In this document: piece by piece, positions 1 through 9,195 of the stretch
Numbering within the stretch: position 1 is the first letter of the stretch
How the letters are laid out: the number at the start of each line of letters is the position of its first letter
Origin: Candidatus Anaerostipes excrementavium
Lineage (GTDB): Bacteria > Bacillota > Clostridia > Lachnospirales > Lachnospiraceae
DNA: 64,000 nucleotides
Direction of reading: 5' to 3'
Assembly: GCA_019114985.1 (NCBI GenBank)
Contig: DXEM01000014.1
Location: forward strand, 24,498-88,497
The notes under the pieces: model-generated
Told to the model about the DNA's origin: nothing
The model's input: the letters and a program-made list of their open reading frames with translations, nothing else
Database searches by the model: none
Made by a program: the position numbers and the translations under genes

Positions 1-503
1 AAATCAGACGCTGTCACTGCAGCTCCCAATGTTTTTGGAATATCCAGCAATTTCGCGATTTTTTGATTAAATTCCAACGGAAAATCCCCATATCCCGGAC
101 ATGCCCGAAATGTTCGGTCAGCGATTCCTAATTTTCCCTCATAATCGTCGCAAAAACATTCCAGATAGGCACTGGCAGCCGCATCCATCGCTACTGCCTT
201 CGTCATATTTATTTTTTCCATCCTGCGGATTGTCCGCTCGATGGAAATTCCCAGGGTACAGCCAATCAAAAGGCATTCTTCACAACCATCCAGAAGCTCT
301 CCTATCTGCTTTCCGGCAATCTCATCTCCTGTTTCCCGAAGGCACAGCGGATCGTGATCTAAGTGAAATTTGCGAACAACTGCCTTGGGGCATGCTTCTT
401 TTTTGACTTCTTCCAGACATTCTTCCAAAAGTTTTTTTATCTCACCGGATGGTTCCTGGCCGTTTCCATATCCCAGATATTTTAACATTCGTTTTCTAAT
501 CAT
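1..503 (-). CDS. Methionine synthase reactivation-domain protein (partial, C-terminus outside window)
   Basis: The first 167 codons are present and the frame runs off the left edge. ATG at 503 overlaps the metF stop by 8 bp, so the two are translationally coupled. The protein contains an R-x-CPGYGD-F-P-L segment at about residues 130-140, which matches the S-adenosylmethionine-binding signature (R-x-x-PGYGD) of the MetH activation domain. In this family the domain re-methylates inactive cob(II)alamin on methionine synthase. Here it is encoded as a stand-alone protein, as is common in Clostridia whose MetH lacks the domain. Its place behind metF and a likely B12 transporter fits methionine synthesis. 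The methionine synthase catalytic part is not visible and could lie to the left of the window. Identification of the domain is good; the partner enzyme is inferred. Confidence 0.85.
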   Translation of the reverse strand, partial: MIRKRMLKYLGYGNGQEPSGEIKKLLEECLEEVKKEACPKAVVRKFHLDHDPLCLRETGDEIAGKQIGELLDGCEECLLIGCTLGISIERTIRRMEKINMTKAVAMDAAASAYLECFCDDYEGKLGIADRTFRACPGYGDFPLEFNQKIAKLLDIPKTLGAAVTASD

Positions 504-1392
504 TGCTTCGGAATTCCTTCAGCGCATTCGGAATGTTCTTAAAAATACTTTCCGCAATTTCCGGCCGGTTCATTGTATAAATATGGATACCGTCTACTCC
601 ATTGGTAATCAGATCGATCATCTGCCAAGCTGCGTAGTTGATGCCAATTTCCTGCATAACTGCCGGATTGTCATAATGGGCTTCTATCATTGTCGATAAT
701 TGATAAGGGATGCTGCATCCGCACATCCTAGTCATACGAATCAGTGACTTCGCATTGGTAATCGGCATAATTCCGGCAAGAATCGGCACTTGGATTCCGA
801 TCTTTCTTGCCTCCCGCACCAATCGGTAAAAATAGTCGTTGTCAAAAAAGATCTGAGATACCAGGTATTCCGCCCCTGCATCTACCTTTTTCTTCAGCGC
901 AAGCAGATCATTCTGGAATCCATCCGCTTCCTGGTGCGTCTCCGGATAGCAGGCGCCGGACAGACAAAATTGTCCAGGGAAATTTTCCCCAATAAATTCG
1001 TTTAGTTCACTGGCATATCGAAAATCCAGATCCTTGGTATCAAAACCATCGCTCCCTTCCGGATAATCACCGCGCAGAGCCAAAATATTATCGATCGACT
1101 CCTCTTTTAATTTTTCACATTCCCAAAGGATATCTTCTTTCTTTGAGGAAATACAGCTCAAATGGGCGACTGCTTCCATATCATACTGGTGTTTAATCAT
1201 AGAAGCAATCTCAATCGTCCGTCCTTTCGTTGAACCGCCGGCTCCGTATGTAACACTAATAAAATCCGGTGAAAGGGCAGACAGTTTCTCAATCGTTCGA
1301 TATATCGATGAAATATCTCCGTTTTTATTCTTTGGGGGAAATACTTCAAATGAAATGGTTGATTTCTTTTTTAAAATTTCTGATATCTTCAT
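496..1392 (-). CDS. metF: 5,10-methylenetetrahydrofolate reductase
   Basis: A 298-residue protein of normal MetF length. It reduces methylenetetrahydrofolate to methyltetrahydrofolate, the methyl donor of B12-dependent methionine synthase, using a flavin cofactor. Family features are the N-terminal SFEVFPPKN segment, VTYGAGGST at about 55-65, LALRGDYP near 110 and a TIM-barrel pattern throughout. The start chosen is ATG at 1392, with GGAG 8 nt upstream; an in-frame TTG at 1416 has no ribosome site and lies next to the stop of the preceding gene. It follows the ECF S-component gene by about 25 bp and overlaps the next gene by 8 bp, so transport of cobalamin and the folate side of methionine synthesis appear to share one transcript. 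Confidence 0.95.
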   Translation of the reverse strand: MKISEILKKKSTISFEVFPPKNKNGDISSIYRTIEKLSALSPDFISVTYGAGGSTKGRTIEIASMIKHQYDMEAVAHLSCISSKKEDILWECEKLKEESIDNILALRGDYPEGSDGFDTKDLDFRYASELNEFIGENFPGQFCLSGACYPETHQEADGFQNDLLALKKKVDAGAEYLVSQIFFDNDYFYRLVREARKIGIQVPILAGIMPITNAKSLIRMTRMCGCSIPYQLSTMIEAHYDNPAVMQEIGINYAAWQMIDLITNGVDGIHIYTMNRPEIAESIFKNIPNALKEFRSND

Positions 1393-1417
1393 TTTTATCA
1401 CTCCAATCTTTTGCAAG

Positions 1418-2035
1418 CTATGAATCTAGTTCCTGATTTTTATAAAAACCATATTTATATTTTACTCGTCTCAGCTTTTTCATAAATACCTTGGTTAAAG
1501 CCCATAAAAAAATCACATTGGATATACAGTATTCTGCCGTTACCGGAAGAGATGTCAGAAAAACAATTCCATATGCTTTCCAGCCAATCATCTCTCCTGC
1601 CCCAATCAGAACCCAGCAATTCATGATCAATGAAAACCATATTCCGGAAAAAACACCATAGACACAGAGCAAGATCTTACTTTTTTCCATCCATCTTCTC
1701 TCGTTGAGCAGACCGCCGATCCATCCGATGCTTCCCCAAGCAATCATTTGAAACGGTGTCCAAGGTCCATGACCAAAAAAGAAATTGGACACAAAGGCGC
1801 TTAGCGATCCGCAAAGAAATCCCGATTCTCTTCCAAATGCCATGCCGCAGATGATCGTCATCGCAGCAACCGGTTTAAATCCCGGAATCGGTGCAAAAAT
1901 CGTTCTGGATATGACCGTCAGCGCAACCATAACCGCCAGCACTACATGCTCTCTTGCCTGGGGTTTTCTTCTCTCATATTTAAAATAATAAGGCAGGCAG
2001 GAAAACACTGCCAAAAGGATGATCAAAGGGTTCAT
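1418..2035 (-). CDS. ECF transporter substrate-binding (S) component, probably cobalamin
   Basis: A 205-residue integral membrane protein with about six hydrophobic segments. It carries the motif GHGPWTPFQM-x-AWG typical of one class of energy-coupling-factor S components, which capture a vitamin and hand it to the shared EcfA-EcfT energising module. The ATG overlaps the EcfA stop by 4 bp. Substrate is inferred from context: the operon starts with a DUF4430 (transcobalamin-like) lipoprotein and ends with metF and a B12 reactivation gene, so cobalamin or another corrinoid is the best guess. Thiamin, riboflavin or another vitamin cannot be excluded from the sequence alone. Confidence 0.8.
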   Translation of the reverse strand: MNPLIILLAVFSCLPYYFKYERRKPQAREHVVLAVMVALTVISRTIFAPIPGFKPVAAMTIICGMAFGRESGFLCGSLSAFVSNFFFGHGPWTPFQMIAWGSIGWIGGLLNERRWMEKSKILLCVYGVFSGIWFSLIMNCWVLIGAGEMIGWKAYGIVFLTSLPVTAEYCISNVIFLWALTKVFMKKLRRVKYKYGFYKNQELDS

Positions 2036-3585
2036 ATCCGCCTCACATTTTCCGGCAAGATTGCCTGTTGCTCCATCCCACGGGTCACCTTTGCCGTTGT
2101 TGTCGTATAAAAATAACCATCTGTGAAAAAGTTTTCCGGCTGGTCAGCCGCTTCTAATTTTCCATCAAATAGCATCCCTACGCGATCAGAAAACGCGGCA
2201 GCAAATTCCATATCATGAGTCACACATAAAATCGCCATTCCGCCATCGCAGAGACCTCGAAGCAGCTCTCCAAACCGCAGCTTATGGGATCGATCCATTC
2301 CCTTTGTAGGCTCATCCAACAATAAAATCCCCGGTTCCCTCAGCAAAACCTTAATCAAAGCCGCCATCTGCTGCTGGCCTCCGCTTAAATCATAGGGATG
2401 CTGATCAAGCTGTTCTCTCAGATCGCAGAGATCTATCAGTTCATCCAGATACTTTTCTTTTTCGGCGCTGCCTTCACAAAGGTCATCCAGAAGTCGGTCT
2501 TTTACAAAAAGGATCGTCGGATCCTGTGGAAGATAGGCAAATCTTCTCTTCATTCGGATCTTTCCGTTATATTTTAGACGCCCTGTTATACAACGCATCC
2601 ATGTTGTCTTCCCACTTCCATTGGCGCCAAGCACCGTAAAAAATTCCTTTTCCCTCACATCCACTGACAAATCCATCAAGATTTTGTCTCTGCCATATCC
2701 TGCATACAAGTGTTGAATACAAATGACCGGGGCCCCGTATTCGTTTTCCTTTTTCGGTAAAATCGTCTCGTAGGACATTTTTTTCATTGCCTCTCGGATG
2801 ACCGACATCGAAAATTCCGGTTTCTTACAAAATTTTTCAGATAACCGGATCATCTCCGGAAATAGATCTCCGGCATCATTTCTTTTCTCCCATATTTTCT
2901 GAATCACTTGTTCAGGCGTTCCTATTTCTCTGATGCGGCCATGTTCCATGAAGATACATTGATCTGCTTTTTCCATCAGATCTTCCAAATCATGTGCTGC
3001 AATTATGATCGTCATCTGAAATTCCCGGTGAAGTTTTTCCAACATGAAAAGAAAATCTTTTCTTCCCACCGGATCCAGCTGTGCCGTTGGCTCATCTAAT
3101 ATCAGAACTTTCGGCTGCATGGCTGCCAGCGAAGCAAGATTGACCATCTGTTTTTCTCCTCCGGACAGCTGGGCGCACGGCACTCGATAAAGCTTTTGCA
3201 AATTGAAGTAATTCACCAGTTCTGCCACGGTCCGGCGCATTTTTTTATAGGACATTCCCAGATTTTCCATGCCAAATGCAATTTCATGCCAAACCGTATC
3301 CATCACCATTTGCTTCGCAGGATCCTGAAACAAATATCCGATCTCACTGACAGAGGTCTTCGCATCCCATTCCTGCAGCCGCCTTCCACGATAATAGATA
3401 TCACCCTGTCTTTTTCCCCGAGGCATTAATTCCTTTTTCAAATGCCGCAGCAAGGTTGATTTTCCGCTGCCGCTTGGACCAATCAAAAGCGTTATAGTCC
3501 CCTCTTTGATTTCAAAAGAAAGATCTTTTAATATTTTTTCCTCTGCCAGAGCATATTGAAAAGTTAGATGTTCAATCTGAAACAT
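2032..3585 (-). CDS. ECF transporter ATPase, two ABC domains fused
   Basis: A 517-residue cytoplasmic protein with two complete ABC ATPase domains in tandem. The first has Walker A GPSGSGKST near residue 34, signature LSGGEKQ and Walker B VLILDEPT. The second, from about residue 285, has GANGSGKTT, LSGGQQQ and ILLLDEPT. In most ECF transporters EcfA1 and EcfA2 are separate genes; here one polypeptide supplies both halves of the ATPase dimer. It energises uptake together with EcfT (upstream) and the S component (downstream, overlapping by 4 bp). A clear GAGGAGG ribosome site precedes the ATG. All catalytic motifs appear intact. Confidence 0.95.
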   Translation of the reverse strand: MFQIEHLTFQYALAEEKILKDLSFEIKEGTITLLIGPSGSGKSTLLRHLKKELMPRGKRQGDIYYRGRRLQEWDAKTSVSEIGYLFQDPAKQMVMDTVWHEIAFGMENLGMSYKKMRRTVAELVNYFNLQKLYRVPCAQLSGGEKQMVNLASLAAMQPKVLILDEPTAQLDPVGRKDFLFMLEKLHREFQMTIIIAAHDLEDLMEKADQCIFMEHGRIREIGTPEQVIQKIWEKRNDAGDLFPEMIRLSEKFCKKPEFSMSVIREAMKKMSYETILPKKENEYGAPVICIQHLYAGYGRDKILMDLSVDVREKEFFTVLGANGSGKTTWMRCITGRLKYNGKIRMKRRFAYLPQDPTILFVKDRLLDDLCEGSAEKEKYLDELIDLCDLREQLDQHPYDLSGGQQQMAALIKVLLREPGILLLDEPTKGMDRSHKLRFGELLRGLCDGGMAILCVTHDMEFAAAFSDRVGMLFDGKLEAADQPENFFTDGYFYTTTTAKVTRGMEQQAILPENVRRI

Positions 3586-3640
3586 AATATCCTCCTCTGT
3601 TTTTCCACACCGTCACCGTGTGGTCCTCTCGGATCGCTTT

Positions 3641-4483
3641 TTATTTCATAGGATCGAAGTTTTCCATGAAATAAAAAAATGCCGGAAACAGGATCTGAAG
3701 TCCCGCAGCAGCAATAAAAAGCATATCGATCGTTTCCAAACCGCTCCATTGAATTACCGGATAGAAATAAAAATCAGAATAAAATTTCCAATATCCATAC
3801 AAATTGACACCAAATAACAACAACACTATCGTCAAATAGATTCCGTCTTTTCTCCCAAAGTGAAACAAATGAAAATGACTTCGTGATCCGACACCGTATC
3901 CCCGAGCATTCATGGAATCCAACTGATCCATCGAAGATTCGAAAACCCAGGTGAGTTCCATTGATGTTACCGTTAAAACCCGTCGGATTGCAGATTCCTC
4001 ACACAAATTTTTTCTGGCGTGCATCATATCCTCTGCTTGACGCCGATATTTGGGAATCAGGCCTAAAGCCATGGAAAAAACAACTCCAAGATGAGGAAAT
4101 ACGGTTCCGAATAAGTAGACCCAATGTTCTTTATGGAAACAACGGTTTAAAAGAGAAAATAACAGACATACATTAACAAGCAGAATTCCGGCATTTGCCC
4201 CATAAAGCAGCGCTTCCAGGGAAATTTGCCTGCCTGCTGCCGTAAAAAGTACCGTCATTCCCCTTTGAACGAACCATCCGTTACAGATTGCCGCCGCCAG
4301 AATCATTCCCGCTGCCAAAAACAGTGTTCTTACCTTTCTCCCATAAAACAAGTCAATTCCCAAAAGACAGATCAGCTGTGTTCCCAAGATCCACGGATGA
4401 CGGCTTAAGGCGATCATTATTAAGACCGCCGTTAAGTACGTCAAACAGGCAAGCGGGTGCATCCGGCTTAAAACGAATTTCAT
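3641..4483 (-). CDS. ecfT: ECF transporter transmembrane component EcfT
   Basis: A 280-residue membrane protein with several hydrophobic helices and, in its C-terminal half, the ARG-containing coupling segments of EcfT proteins (an AR near residue 165 and ARGYG near 200) that contact the ATPases. It is the scaffold joining the S component to the ATPase pair. The ATG follows the stop of the lipoprotein gene without a gap. A 55 bp interval containing the next ribosome site separates it from the ATPase gene. The family assignment is firm. Whether it serves only the adjacent S component or is shared with others in the cell is unknown. Confidence 0.88.
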   Translation of the reverse strand: MKFVLSRMHPLACLTYLTAVLIMIALSRHPWILGTQLICLLGIDLFYGRKVRTLFLAAGMILAAAICNGWFVQRGMTVLFTAAGRQISLEALLYGANAGILLVNVCLLFSLLNRCFHKEHWVYLFGTVFPHLGVVFSMALGLIPKYRRQAEDMMHARKNLCEESAIRRVLTVTSMELTWVFESSMDQLDSMNARGYGVGSRSHFHLFHFGRKDGIYLTIVLLLFGVNLYGYWKFYSDFYFYPVIQWSGLETIDMLFIAAAGLQILFPAFFYFMENFDPMK

Positions 4484-4966
4484 TTAATAGTCCTCTTCAT
4501 CACAAACATAATACCATTCGATCTCATCGCCTTTTTTCACTTCATACTGATCTGCTCCTACATCCGGCACTTTTCCATTCACTTTATACATCCATCCGCT
4601 GTAATCTCCGCAGTCACCGGCGTAAAGACCGTCAATTCCCTGGACATAACCATCTTTATCATCAATTGTTACCCCTGTGCGCTCTAATACTGTCATCGCA
4701 GTATCCTTTTCTTTTACCTCTACGCTGCCGCTGTAAATCTCTCCTTTTTTGGGAATCTCATAATTAGATTTTAAATCATCCTTATGATCCAGAAGATTGG
4801 CGCAGCTGACCAGCACGCGATAAGATTCCTTCGCATTTTCAGTATCTTTTGCCGCCTCTGTCGTTGTCTTCTTCGTCTCAGAAGCTGCCTTTTCCTTTGT
4901 ATTGGAACATGCTGTCAGCGAAAAAGCCATTACAAGGCCCATGATCCAAACCGTAAGTTTTCTCAA
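4484..4966 (-). CDS. DUF4430 (transcobalamin-like) lipoprotein
   Basis: A 160-residue exported lipoprotein. The lipobox LTAC puts the lipidated cysteine at residue 20, followed by a Thr/Glu/Lys-rich linker to about residue 45. The rest matches DUF4430, related to the C-terminal domain of eukaryotic transcobalamin and intrinsic factor: a YSGWMYKVNG segment near residue 120 and a terminal GDEIEWYYVCDEEDY. Such proteins in Firmicutes sit next to ECF transporters and probably bind corrinoids outside the cell. The start is TTG at 4966, with AGGAGG 9 nt upstream. It is the first gene of the operon, directly behind a strong promoter. Ligand is inferred from family and neighbours. Confidence 0.85.
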   Translation of the reverse strand: MRKLTVWIMGLVMAFSLTACSNTKEKAASETKKTTTEAAKDTENAKESYRVLVSCANLLDHKDDLKSNYEIPKKGEIYSGSVEVKEKDTAMTVLERTGVTIDDKDGYVQGIDGLYAGDCGDYSGWMYKVNGKVPDVGADQYEVKKGDEIEWYYVCDEEDY

Positions 4967-5006
4967 TTTGTTAATCCTCCTATTCTAAACTTTATTAATT
5001 TTTTCT

Positions 5007-5035
5007 ATTATCCCTTGTTCTTGATACCTTGTCAA
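5007..5035 (-). promoter_or_regulatory. Sigma-A promoter of the B12/ECF-metF operon
   Basis: On the minus strand, TTGACA (5030-5035), a 17 bp spacer and GATAAT (5007-5012) lie about 40 bp before the lipoprotein start. The leader is too short to hold a cobalamin riboswitch, so B12 control is not evident here. Confidence 0.8.
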
Positions 5036-5052
5036 TAAAGATTTCTGCCGAA

Positions 5053-5097
5053 AAAAACCATGTACATGGCAATCTTTTCTCCACATACATGGTTTTT
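5053..5097 (-). terminator. Intrinsic terminator of ftsH
   Basis: Long inverted repeat AAAACCATGTA / TACATGGTTTT ending in a T-rich tail in the minus direction, placed just after the ftsH stop and before the next promoter. Confidence 0.85.
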
Positions 5098-5103
5098 GTA
5101 AAA

Positions 5104-7152
5104 TTATTTTATTTCATTCTCGTCATCATCTTCTACCCACGGTGCATATCCTGTCTGAAAACTATCAGATTCGGATGCCGCCTCCGGCTTTTCCGGATTG
5201 ACAGACTCTTTCGTCTCTGTGTGAATAGATTCTGTATCGGTCGGTACCTCTTCTTCCCGGGCATCTTGCTCTTCCGATGATGCCTGATCTTCTGTATCCT
5301 TATATTTACGGAAAATCTCCATAAATTCTTTTCCGGTGATGGTCTCCCTCTGGATCAGGAACTGAGCTGCTTCATCCAAAATATCCATGTTATCCTGGAT
5401 ATATCCCAGAGCTTTCTGATAAGCCTCTTTTAATATTTTCATCACGACTTCATCGACTTTAGCTGCTGTGGATTCGGCACAATTCATAACAGCTCTGCCA
5501 TCCAGATATCGGTTGGTAATTGATTCCAGACCAATCAATCCAAATTCATCTGACATACCATACTGTGTTACCATTGCTCTTGCAATAGAAGTCGCTCTCT
5601 CAATATCATTGGATGCTCCCGTGGTAATCGAATGGAATTTCACTTCCTCTGCCGCACGTCCTCCGAAAAATGCTACCAAATCTGCCAGCATCTCTTCCTT
5701 CGAGTTCAAATATTTCTCTTCTTCCGGACGCTGCATCGTATAACCTAAAGCTCCCATCGTACGTGGTACGATCGTAATCTTCTGAACCGGTTCGGATTCT
5801 TTTTGAAGTGCCATGACAAGTGCATGTCCCACTTCGTGATAGGCAACGATCTGTTTTTCTTTGTCGCCAAGAATTCTGTCTTTCTTTTCTTTTCCTGCGA
5901 TTACAACTTCGACCGCTTCAAAAAGATCCTGCTGAGAAACCGCTTTTCGTCCTGCTTTTACTGCGCCAAGGGCGGCTTCATTGATCATATTTGCCAGATC
6001 AGATCCTACTGCTCCGGACGTTGCCAGCGCAATTTCCTCAAAATCGACGGTTTCGTCCATCTTAACATCCTTGGCATGTACTTTCAGAGTCTCAATCCTT
6101 CCTTTTAAGTCCGGACGTTCTACGATCACTCGGCGGTCAAATCGTCCCGGACGCAGAAGCGCTTTATCTAAGACTTCCGGACGGTTTGTTGCCGCAAGAA
6201 TGATAATTCCTTTTGATGTATCAAAACCATCCATCTCAGCTAAAAGAGCATTCAATGTCTGCTCACGTTCGTCATTGCCTCCGCCATGAATTCCGCTGTC
6301 ACGGCTCTTACCAATGGCGTCAATCTCATCGATAAAAATGATACAAGGCGCCATCTGCTGTGCCTGCTTAAATAAATCCCTTACTCTGGAAGCTCCGACA
6401 CCGACAAACATCTCAACGAAATCAGAACCTGACAGAGAGAAGAACGGAACATTGGCTTCCCCTGCAACTGCCTTGGCAAGAAGGGTCTTACCGGTTCCCG
6501 GAGGACCTACCAATAAAGCTCCCTTTGGAAGCTTCGCTCCGATCTGGGTATATTTCTTCGGATTGTGAAGGAAATCTACCATCTCTGTCAATGTTTCCTT
6601 CGCCTCTCCCTGGCCGGCAACATCCGCAAAAGTAACTCCTGTTTTCTTTTCTACATAGACTTTTGCATTGGATTTCCCGACTCCCATCATTCCGCTGCTT
6701 CTTCGCATCATCATGACCAGAAAACCGAAAATAAGAAGCGTCGGTACAAGATTCAAAAGAATTGCCCATACCGTATTCATCGGATCATCCGGTTTTTGAT
6801 AAAACTCTACGCCTTTGCTGCCCGACAGCCGTTCTACCAATTGATAATCTCCGCTGATTCTTTCCACTACATATGTAGTTTTCTGTACCGGATTCTCACT
6901 CTTCTTTGGCTCGATCTTCAGCTGATCATCTGTAACTTCAACACTTTTCACTTCTTTTTTATCTAACATCTCGATAAATTCATCGTACGTAACGGTCTTT
7001 TCCGTACCATTCTGCCATTTGGATAATACCTGATTAAAGAAAAATGTTCCAAGAATTGAAATCACAAGGAAGATCGCCAGCATCCTGGCTGTTTTTTTCT
7101 TATTCTCATCATCTTTTTTATTTCTGTTATCGTTATTTTGTTGATCTTTCAA
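5104..7152 (-). CDS. ftsH: ATP-dependent zinc metalloprotease FtsH
   Basis: A 682-residue membrane-anchored AAA+ protease that degrades misfolded and regulatory membrane proteins. Order of parts: basic N-terminus; membrane helix at about 24-41; extracytoplasmic FtsH_ext domain; second helix about 128-150; AAA domain with Walker A GPPGTGKT (216-223), Walker B IIFIDE (271-276) and arginine-finger region LLRPGRFDR (332-340); protease domain with zinc site HEVGH (439-443). The common form is HEAGH, so Val replaces Ala at a non-ligand position. The acidic C-terminal tail after about residue 610 is low-complexity. The start is TTG with AAGGAGG 7 nt upstream. It is a single-gene unit with its own promoter and terminator. 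Confidence 0.97.
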   Translation of the reverse strand: MKDQQNNDNRNKKDDENKKKTARMLAIFLVISILGTFFFNQVLSKWQNGTEKTVTYDEFIEMLDKKEVKSVEVTDDQLKIEPKKSENPVQKTTYVVERISGDYQLVERLSGSKGVEFYQKPDDPMNTVWAILLNLVPTLLIFGFLVMMMRRSSGMMGVGKSNAKVYVEKKTGVTFADVAGQGEAKETLTEMVDFLHNPKKYTQIGAKLPKGALLVGPPGTGKTLLAKAVAGEANVPFFSLSGSDFVEMFVGVGASRVRDLFKQAQQMAPCIIFIDEIDAIGKSRDSGIHGGGNDEREQTLNALLAEMDGFDTSKGIIILAATNRPEVLDKALLRPGRFDRRVIVERPDLKGRIETLKVHAKDVKMDETVDFEEIALATSGAVGSDLANMINEAALGAVKAGRKAVSQQDLFEAVEVVIAGKEKKDRILGDKEKQIVAYHEVGHALVMALQKESEPVQKITIVPRTMGALGYTMQRPEEEKYLNSKEEMLADLVAFFGGRAAEEVKFHSITTGASNDIERATSIARAMVTQYGMSDEFGLIGLESITNRYLDGRAVMNCAESTAAKVDEVVMKILKEAYQKALGYIQDNMDILDEAAQFLIQRETITGKEFMEIFRKYKDTEDQASSEEQDAREEEVPTDTESIHTETKESVNPEKPEAASESDSFQTGYAPWVEDDDENEIK

Positions 7153-7181
7153 GTTTGTTCCTCCTTTGATTCATAAGCATC

Positions 7182-7210
7182 ATTATAGGGTTTCTCTCTT
7201 TATAAATCAA
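7182..7210 (-). promoter_or_regulatory. Promoter of ftsH
   Basis: TTGATT (7205-7210), 17 bp spacer, TATAAT (7182-7187) on the minus strand, about 30 bp before the TTG start. Confidence 0.7.
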
Positions 7211-7237
7211 TAAAACTATTCTAAACTTTTTTAAATT

Positions 7238-7633
7238 TTAACGAAAAACCGCATCTTTTTCATAATATTGTGTCTTCAAAACCAGATACGGATAAGAAAT
7301 TCCGTTTTTTTGCTGTTCCTTTGTCACACCGACCAGCGTCGTGTCAATGTACAGATGCCCTTCATCCATAAGAAAACTTTTTACTTTGATCTTATATCCT
7401 TTCCCTTGCTGCTTGCCATAACCAATCACATAATACGTATAATCCTGGGTCGAATAGGTGAAGTGACAAGCCTCCTTTTTCTCTTCGTCAATTAACTGCA
7501 TCAACCCTTTTGGAATCATGCTCTTTTTACACACTGCATACTGTACTTTCTCAGAAGATGCCGCCTGCTCTTGCTGCTGACATCCGCTGAATAAGAACAG
7601 TACGGCACATACGGCCCACACCAGCTTTTTCAT
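7238..7633 (-). CDS. Lipoprotein with PrcB C-terminal-like domain
   Basis: A 131-residue exported lipoprotein with hydrophobic signal and lipobox FSGC (Cys at residue 18). The mature part contains a YYVIGYGKQQGKGYKIKV segment followed by a short beta-rich end, resembling the PrcB_C domain (named from a protease-complex subunit of Treponema). Its function in Firmicutes is not established. It lies about 38 bp behind the pyrimidine-nucleoside phosphorylase gene and may be co-transcribed. The ribosome site is AGGGA before an ATG. Domain assignment is moderate, because the domain is short and I judged it by pattern only. Confidence 0.6.
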   Translation of the reverse strand: MKKLVWAVCAVLFLFSGCQQQEQAASSEKVQYAVCKKSMIPKGLMQLIDEEKKEACHFTYSTQDYTYYVIGYGKQQGKGYKIKVKSFLMDEGHLYIDTTLVGVTKEQQKNGISYPYLVLKTQYYEKDAVFR

Positions 7634-7671
7634 CGTTTTCTTCCCTGCTTTTTGATTATTTTATGCAGTTT

Positions 7672-8982
7672 TTATGAAAATAAGACATCTTGAACCATTG
7701 GTTTTTTTGCAGGTTGTTCCGCAGATATATTACAATATTTTAAAAAATGTTTTTCGGCTTCTTGGGCGCTTTCCAAATCTTTCGCATGTATCCATGCTAA
7801 AGTTTCTCCTTTTTGTACCGGATCCCCGATCTTCTTGTCCAATACAATACCCACAGAAGGATCGATTACGCTTTCTTTTGTCGCCCGGCCGCCGCCAAGC
7901 ATAAAAACACAAACTCCGATTTCCTGAGCGTTCATCTTCGCCACATATCCATTCTCTGCTGCTTTTACTTCTAAAAGAACCGGCGCCTTTGGAAGCATCT
8001 CTACATTTTCTATTACGTTTGCATCGCCTCCCTGAGCGCTGATAAAAGCTTCTAATTTTCTCAGAGCTTCCCGGTTTGCAATGCAGTCATCCATTTTCCG
8101 ATAAGCTTCTTCCTCAGATTTGGCTTTTCCGGAAAGAATCAGCATGCGTATTCCTAAACCGTAGACCAACTCTTTTAAATCCTTCGGCCACTCACCTTTG
8201 AGCGCTGCGATTGCCTCTTTTACTTCCAGCGCATTTCCAACAGCAAATCCCAGCGGCTCATCCATATTGGAAATAACTGCTGCAATTTTCTTTCCTGCCG
8301 CTTTTCCTATCTCTATCATCTCGGAAGCTAATTCTATGGCATCTTCTTTTGTTTTCATAAATGCCCCGCTGCCTGCCTTTACATCCAATACTATCACATC
8401 GGCTCCGGCTGCCAGCTTTTTGCTCATAATGCTGCTGGCAATCAAAGAAACCTGATCCACCGTTGCTGTCGTATCCCGCAGCGCATATAAAAGTTTATCG
8501 GCAGGCGCCAAGTCTTTCGTCTGTCCCATGATCGCCAATCCAATCTCTTTCACTTGTCTTATAAACTGCTCTTCTGTCAGATCCGTCGTAAATCCGGGAA
8601 TACTTTCCAATTTATCAATCGTGCCGCCTGTGTGTCCCAATCCCCGGCCGGACATCTTCGCCAGCGGCACTCCCAATGCTGCCATAATCGGTGCAAGGAC
8701 AAGCGATATCTTATCTCCTACGCCGCCCGTACTGTGTTTATCCGCTTTAATCCCCGGAATAGAAGACAAGTCCATCCGGTCTCCGCTCTCTTCCATTGCA
8801 ATCGTCAGTTCATAAGTCTCTTCTTTCGTCATGCCCTGAAAATAGATCGCCATCATCATAGCAGACATCTGATAGTCCGGGATCGATCCGTTGGTATATC
8901 CATCGATCATCCATCGGATCTCTTCTCTATTTAAAATACCGCCATTCCTCTTTTTTAAGATCAAATCATACATCCGTATCAT
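7672..8982 (-). CDS. pdp: Pyrimidine-nucleoside phosphorylase
   Basis: A 436-residue cytoplasmic enzyme that splits uridine, thymidine or deoxyuridine with phosphate into the base and (deoxy)ribose-1-phosphate. Family signatures are [12 protein letters not shown] at the N-terminus, [13 protein letters not shown] near 80-92 (phosphate and ribose site), the [17 protein letters not shown] segment near 110-127 and [21 protein letters not shown] near 190-208. Length matches Bacillus Pdp (about 433). The ATG at 8982 has AGGAGG 9 nt upstream; a second Met three codons in is less well placed. Thymidine phosphorylase is the alternative name, but Firmicute relatives generally have the broader pyrimidine specificity. 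Confidence 0.93.
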   Translation of the reverse strand: MIRMYDLILKKRNGGILNREEIRWMIDGYTNGSIPDYQMSAMMMAIYFQGMTKEETYELTIAMEESGDRMDLSSIPGIKADKHSTGGVGDKISLVLAPIMAALGVPLAKMSGRGLGHTGGTIDKLESIPGFTTDLTEEQFIRQVKEIGLAIMGQTKDLAPADKLLYALRDTTATVDQVSLIASSIMSKKLAAGADVIVLDVKAGSGAFMKTKEDAIELASEMIEIGKAAGKKIAAVISNMDEPLGFAVGNALEVKEAIAALKGEWPKDLKELVYGLGIRMLILSGKAKSEEEAYRKMDDCIANREALRKLEAFISAQGGDANVIENVEMLPKAPVLLEVKAAENGYVAKMNAQEIGVCVFMLGGGRATKESVIDPSVGIVLDKKIGDPVQKGETLAWIHAKDLESAQEAEKHFLKYCNISAEQPAKKPMVQDVLFS

Positions 8983-9018
8983 TTACCCGGACCTCCTTTT
9001 TCCTTTTTGATTGTTTCT

Positions 9019-9047
9019 ATTATAACATGCCCATTTTCTGCTGTCAC
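9019..9047 (-). promoter_or_regulatory. Promoter of pdp
   Basis: GTGACA (9042-9047), 17 bp spacer, TATAAT (9019-9024) on the minus strand. Confidence 0.65.
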
Positions 9048-9127
9048 CGCCGCCGTTTTTTACAGCTTTTTTATGTATTATTTTCCCAATATCGTTTATA
9101 ATAAAAAAGAAACATCCGAAAAGAAGC

Positions 9128-9176
9128 TTGACTTTTTTCCGGAATACATTATAATAATAGTAACAGTTACTATTAT
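9128..9176 (+). promoter_or_regulatory. Rubrerythrin promoter with palindromic operator
   Basis: TTGACT (9128-9133), 16 bp spacer, TATAAT (9150-9155). Starting inside the -10 box is a perfect inverted repeat with 11-bp arms, ATAATAGTAAC / GTTACTATTAT, around a single A at 9165. Its place over the transcription start suggests a repressor site. It resembles neither a PerR nor a CcpA box closely. Confidence 0.7.
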
Positions 9177-9195
9177 ATTATCAAGGAGGGTTTTT

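Noticed and set aside
1393..1416. TTG start at 1416 for metF
   Set aside because: No ribosome site is near it, whereas GGAG stands 8 nt before the ATG at 1392.
4967..5040. Cobalamin riboswitch before the ECF-metF operon
   Set aside because: Only about 40 nt separate the -10 box from the start codon; a B12 box and its long fold cannot fit.
9007..9195. Upstream extension of the rubrerythrin frame
   Set aside because: It covers the promoter and operator, and AAGGAGGG marks the ATG at 9196.
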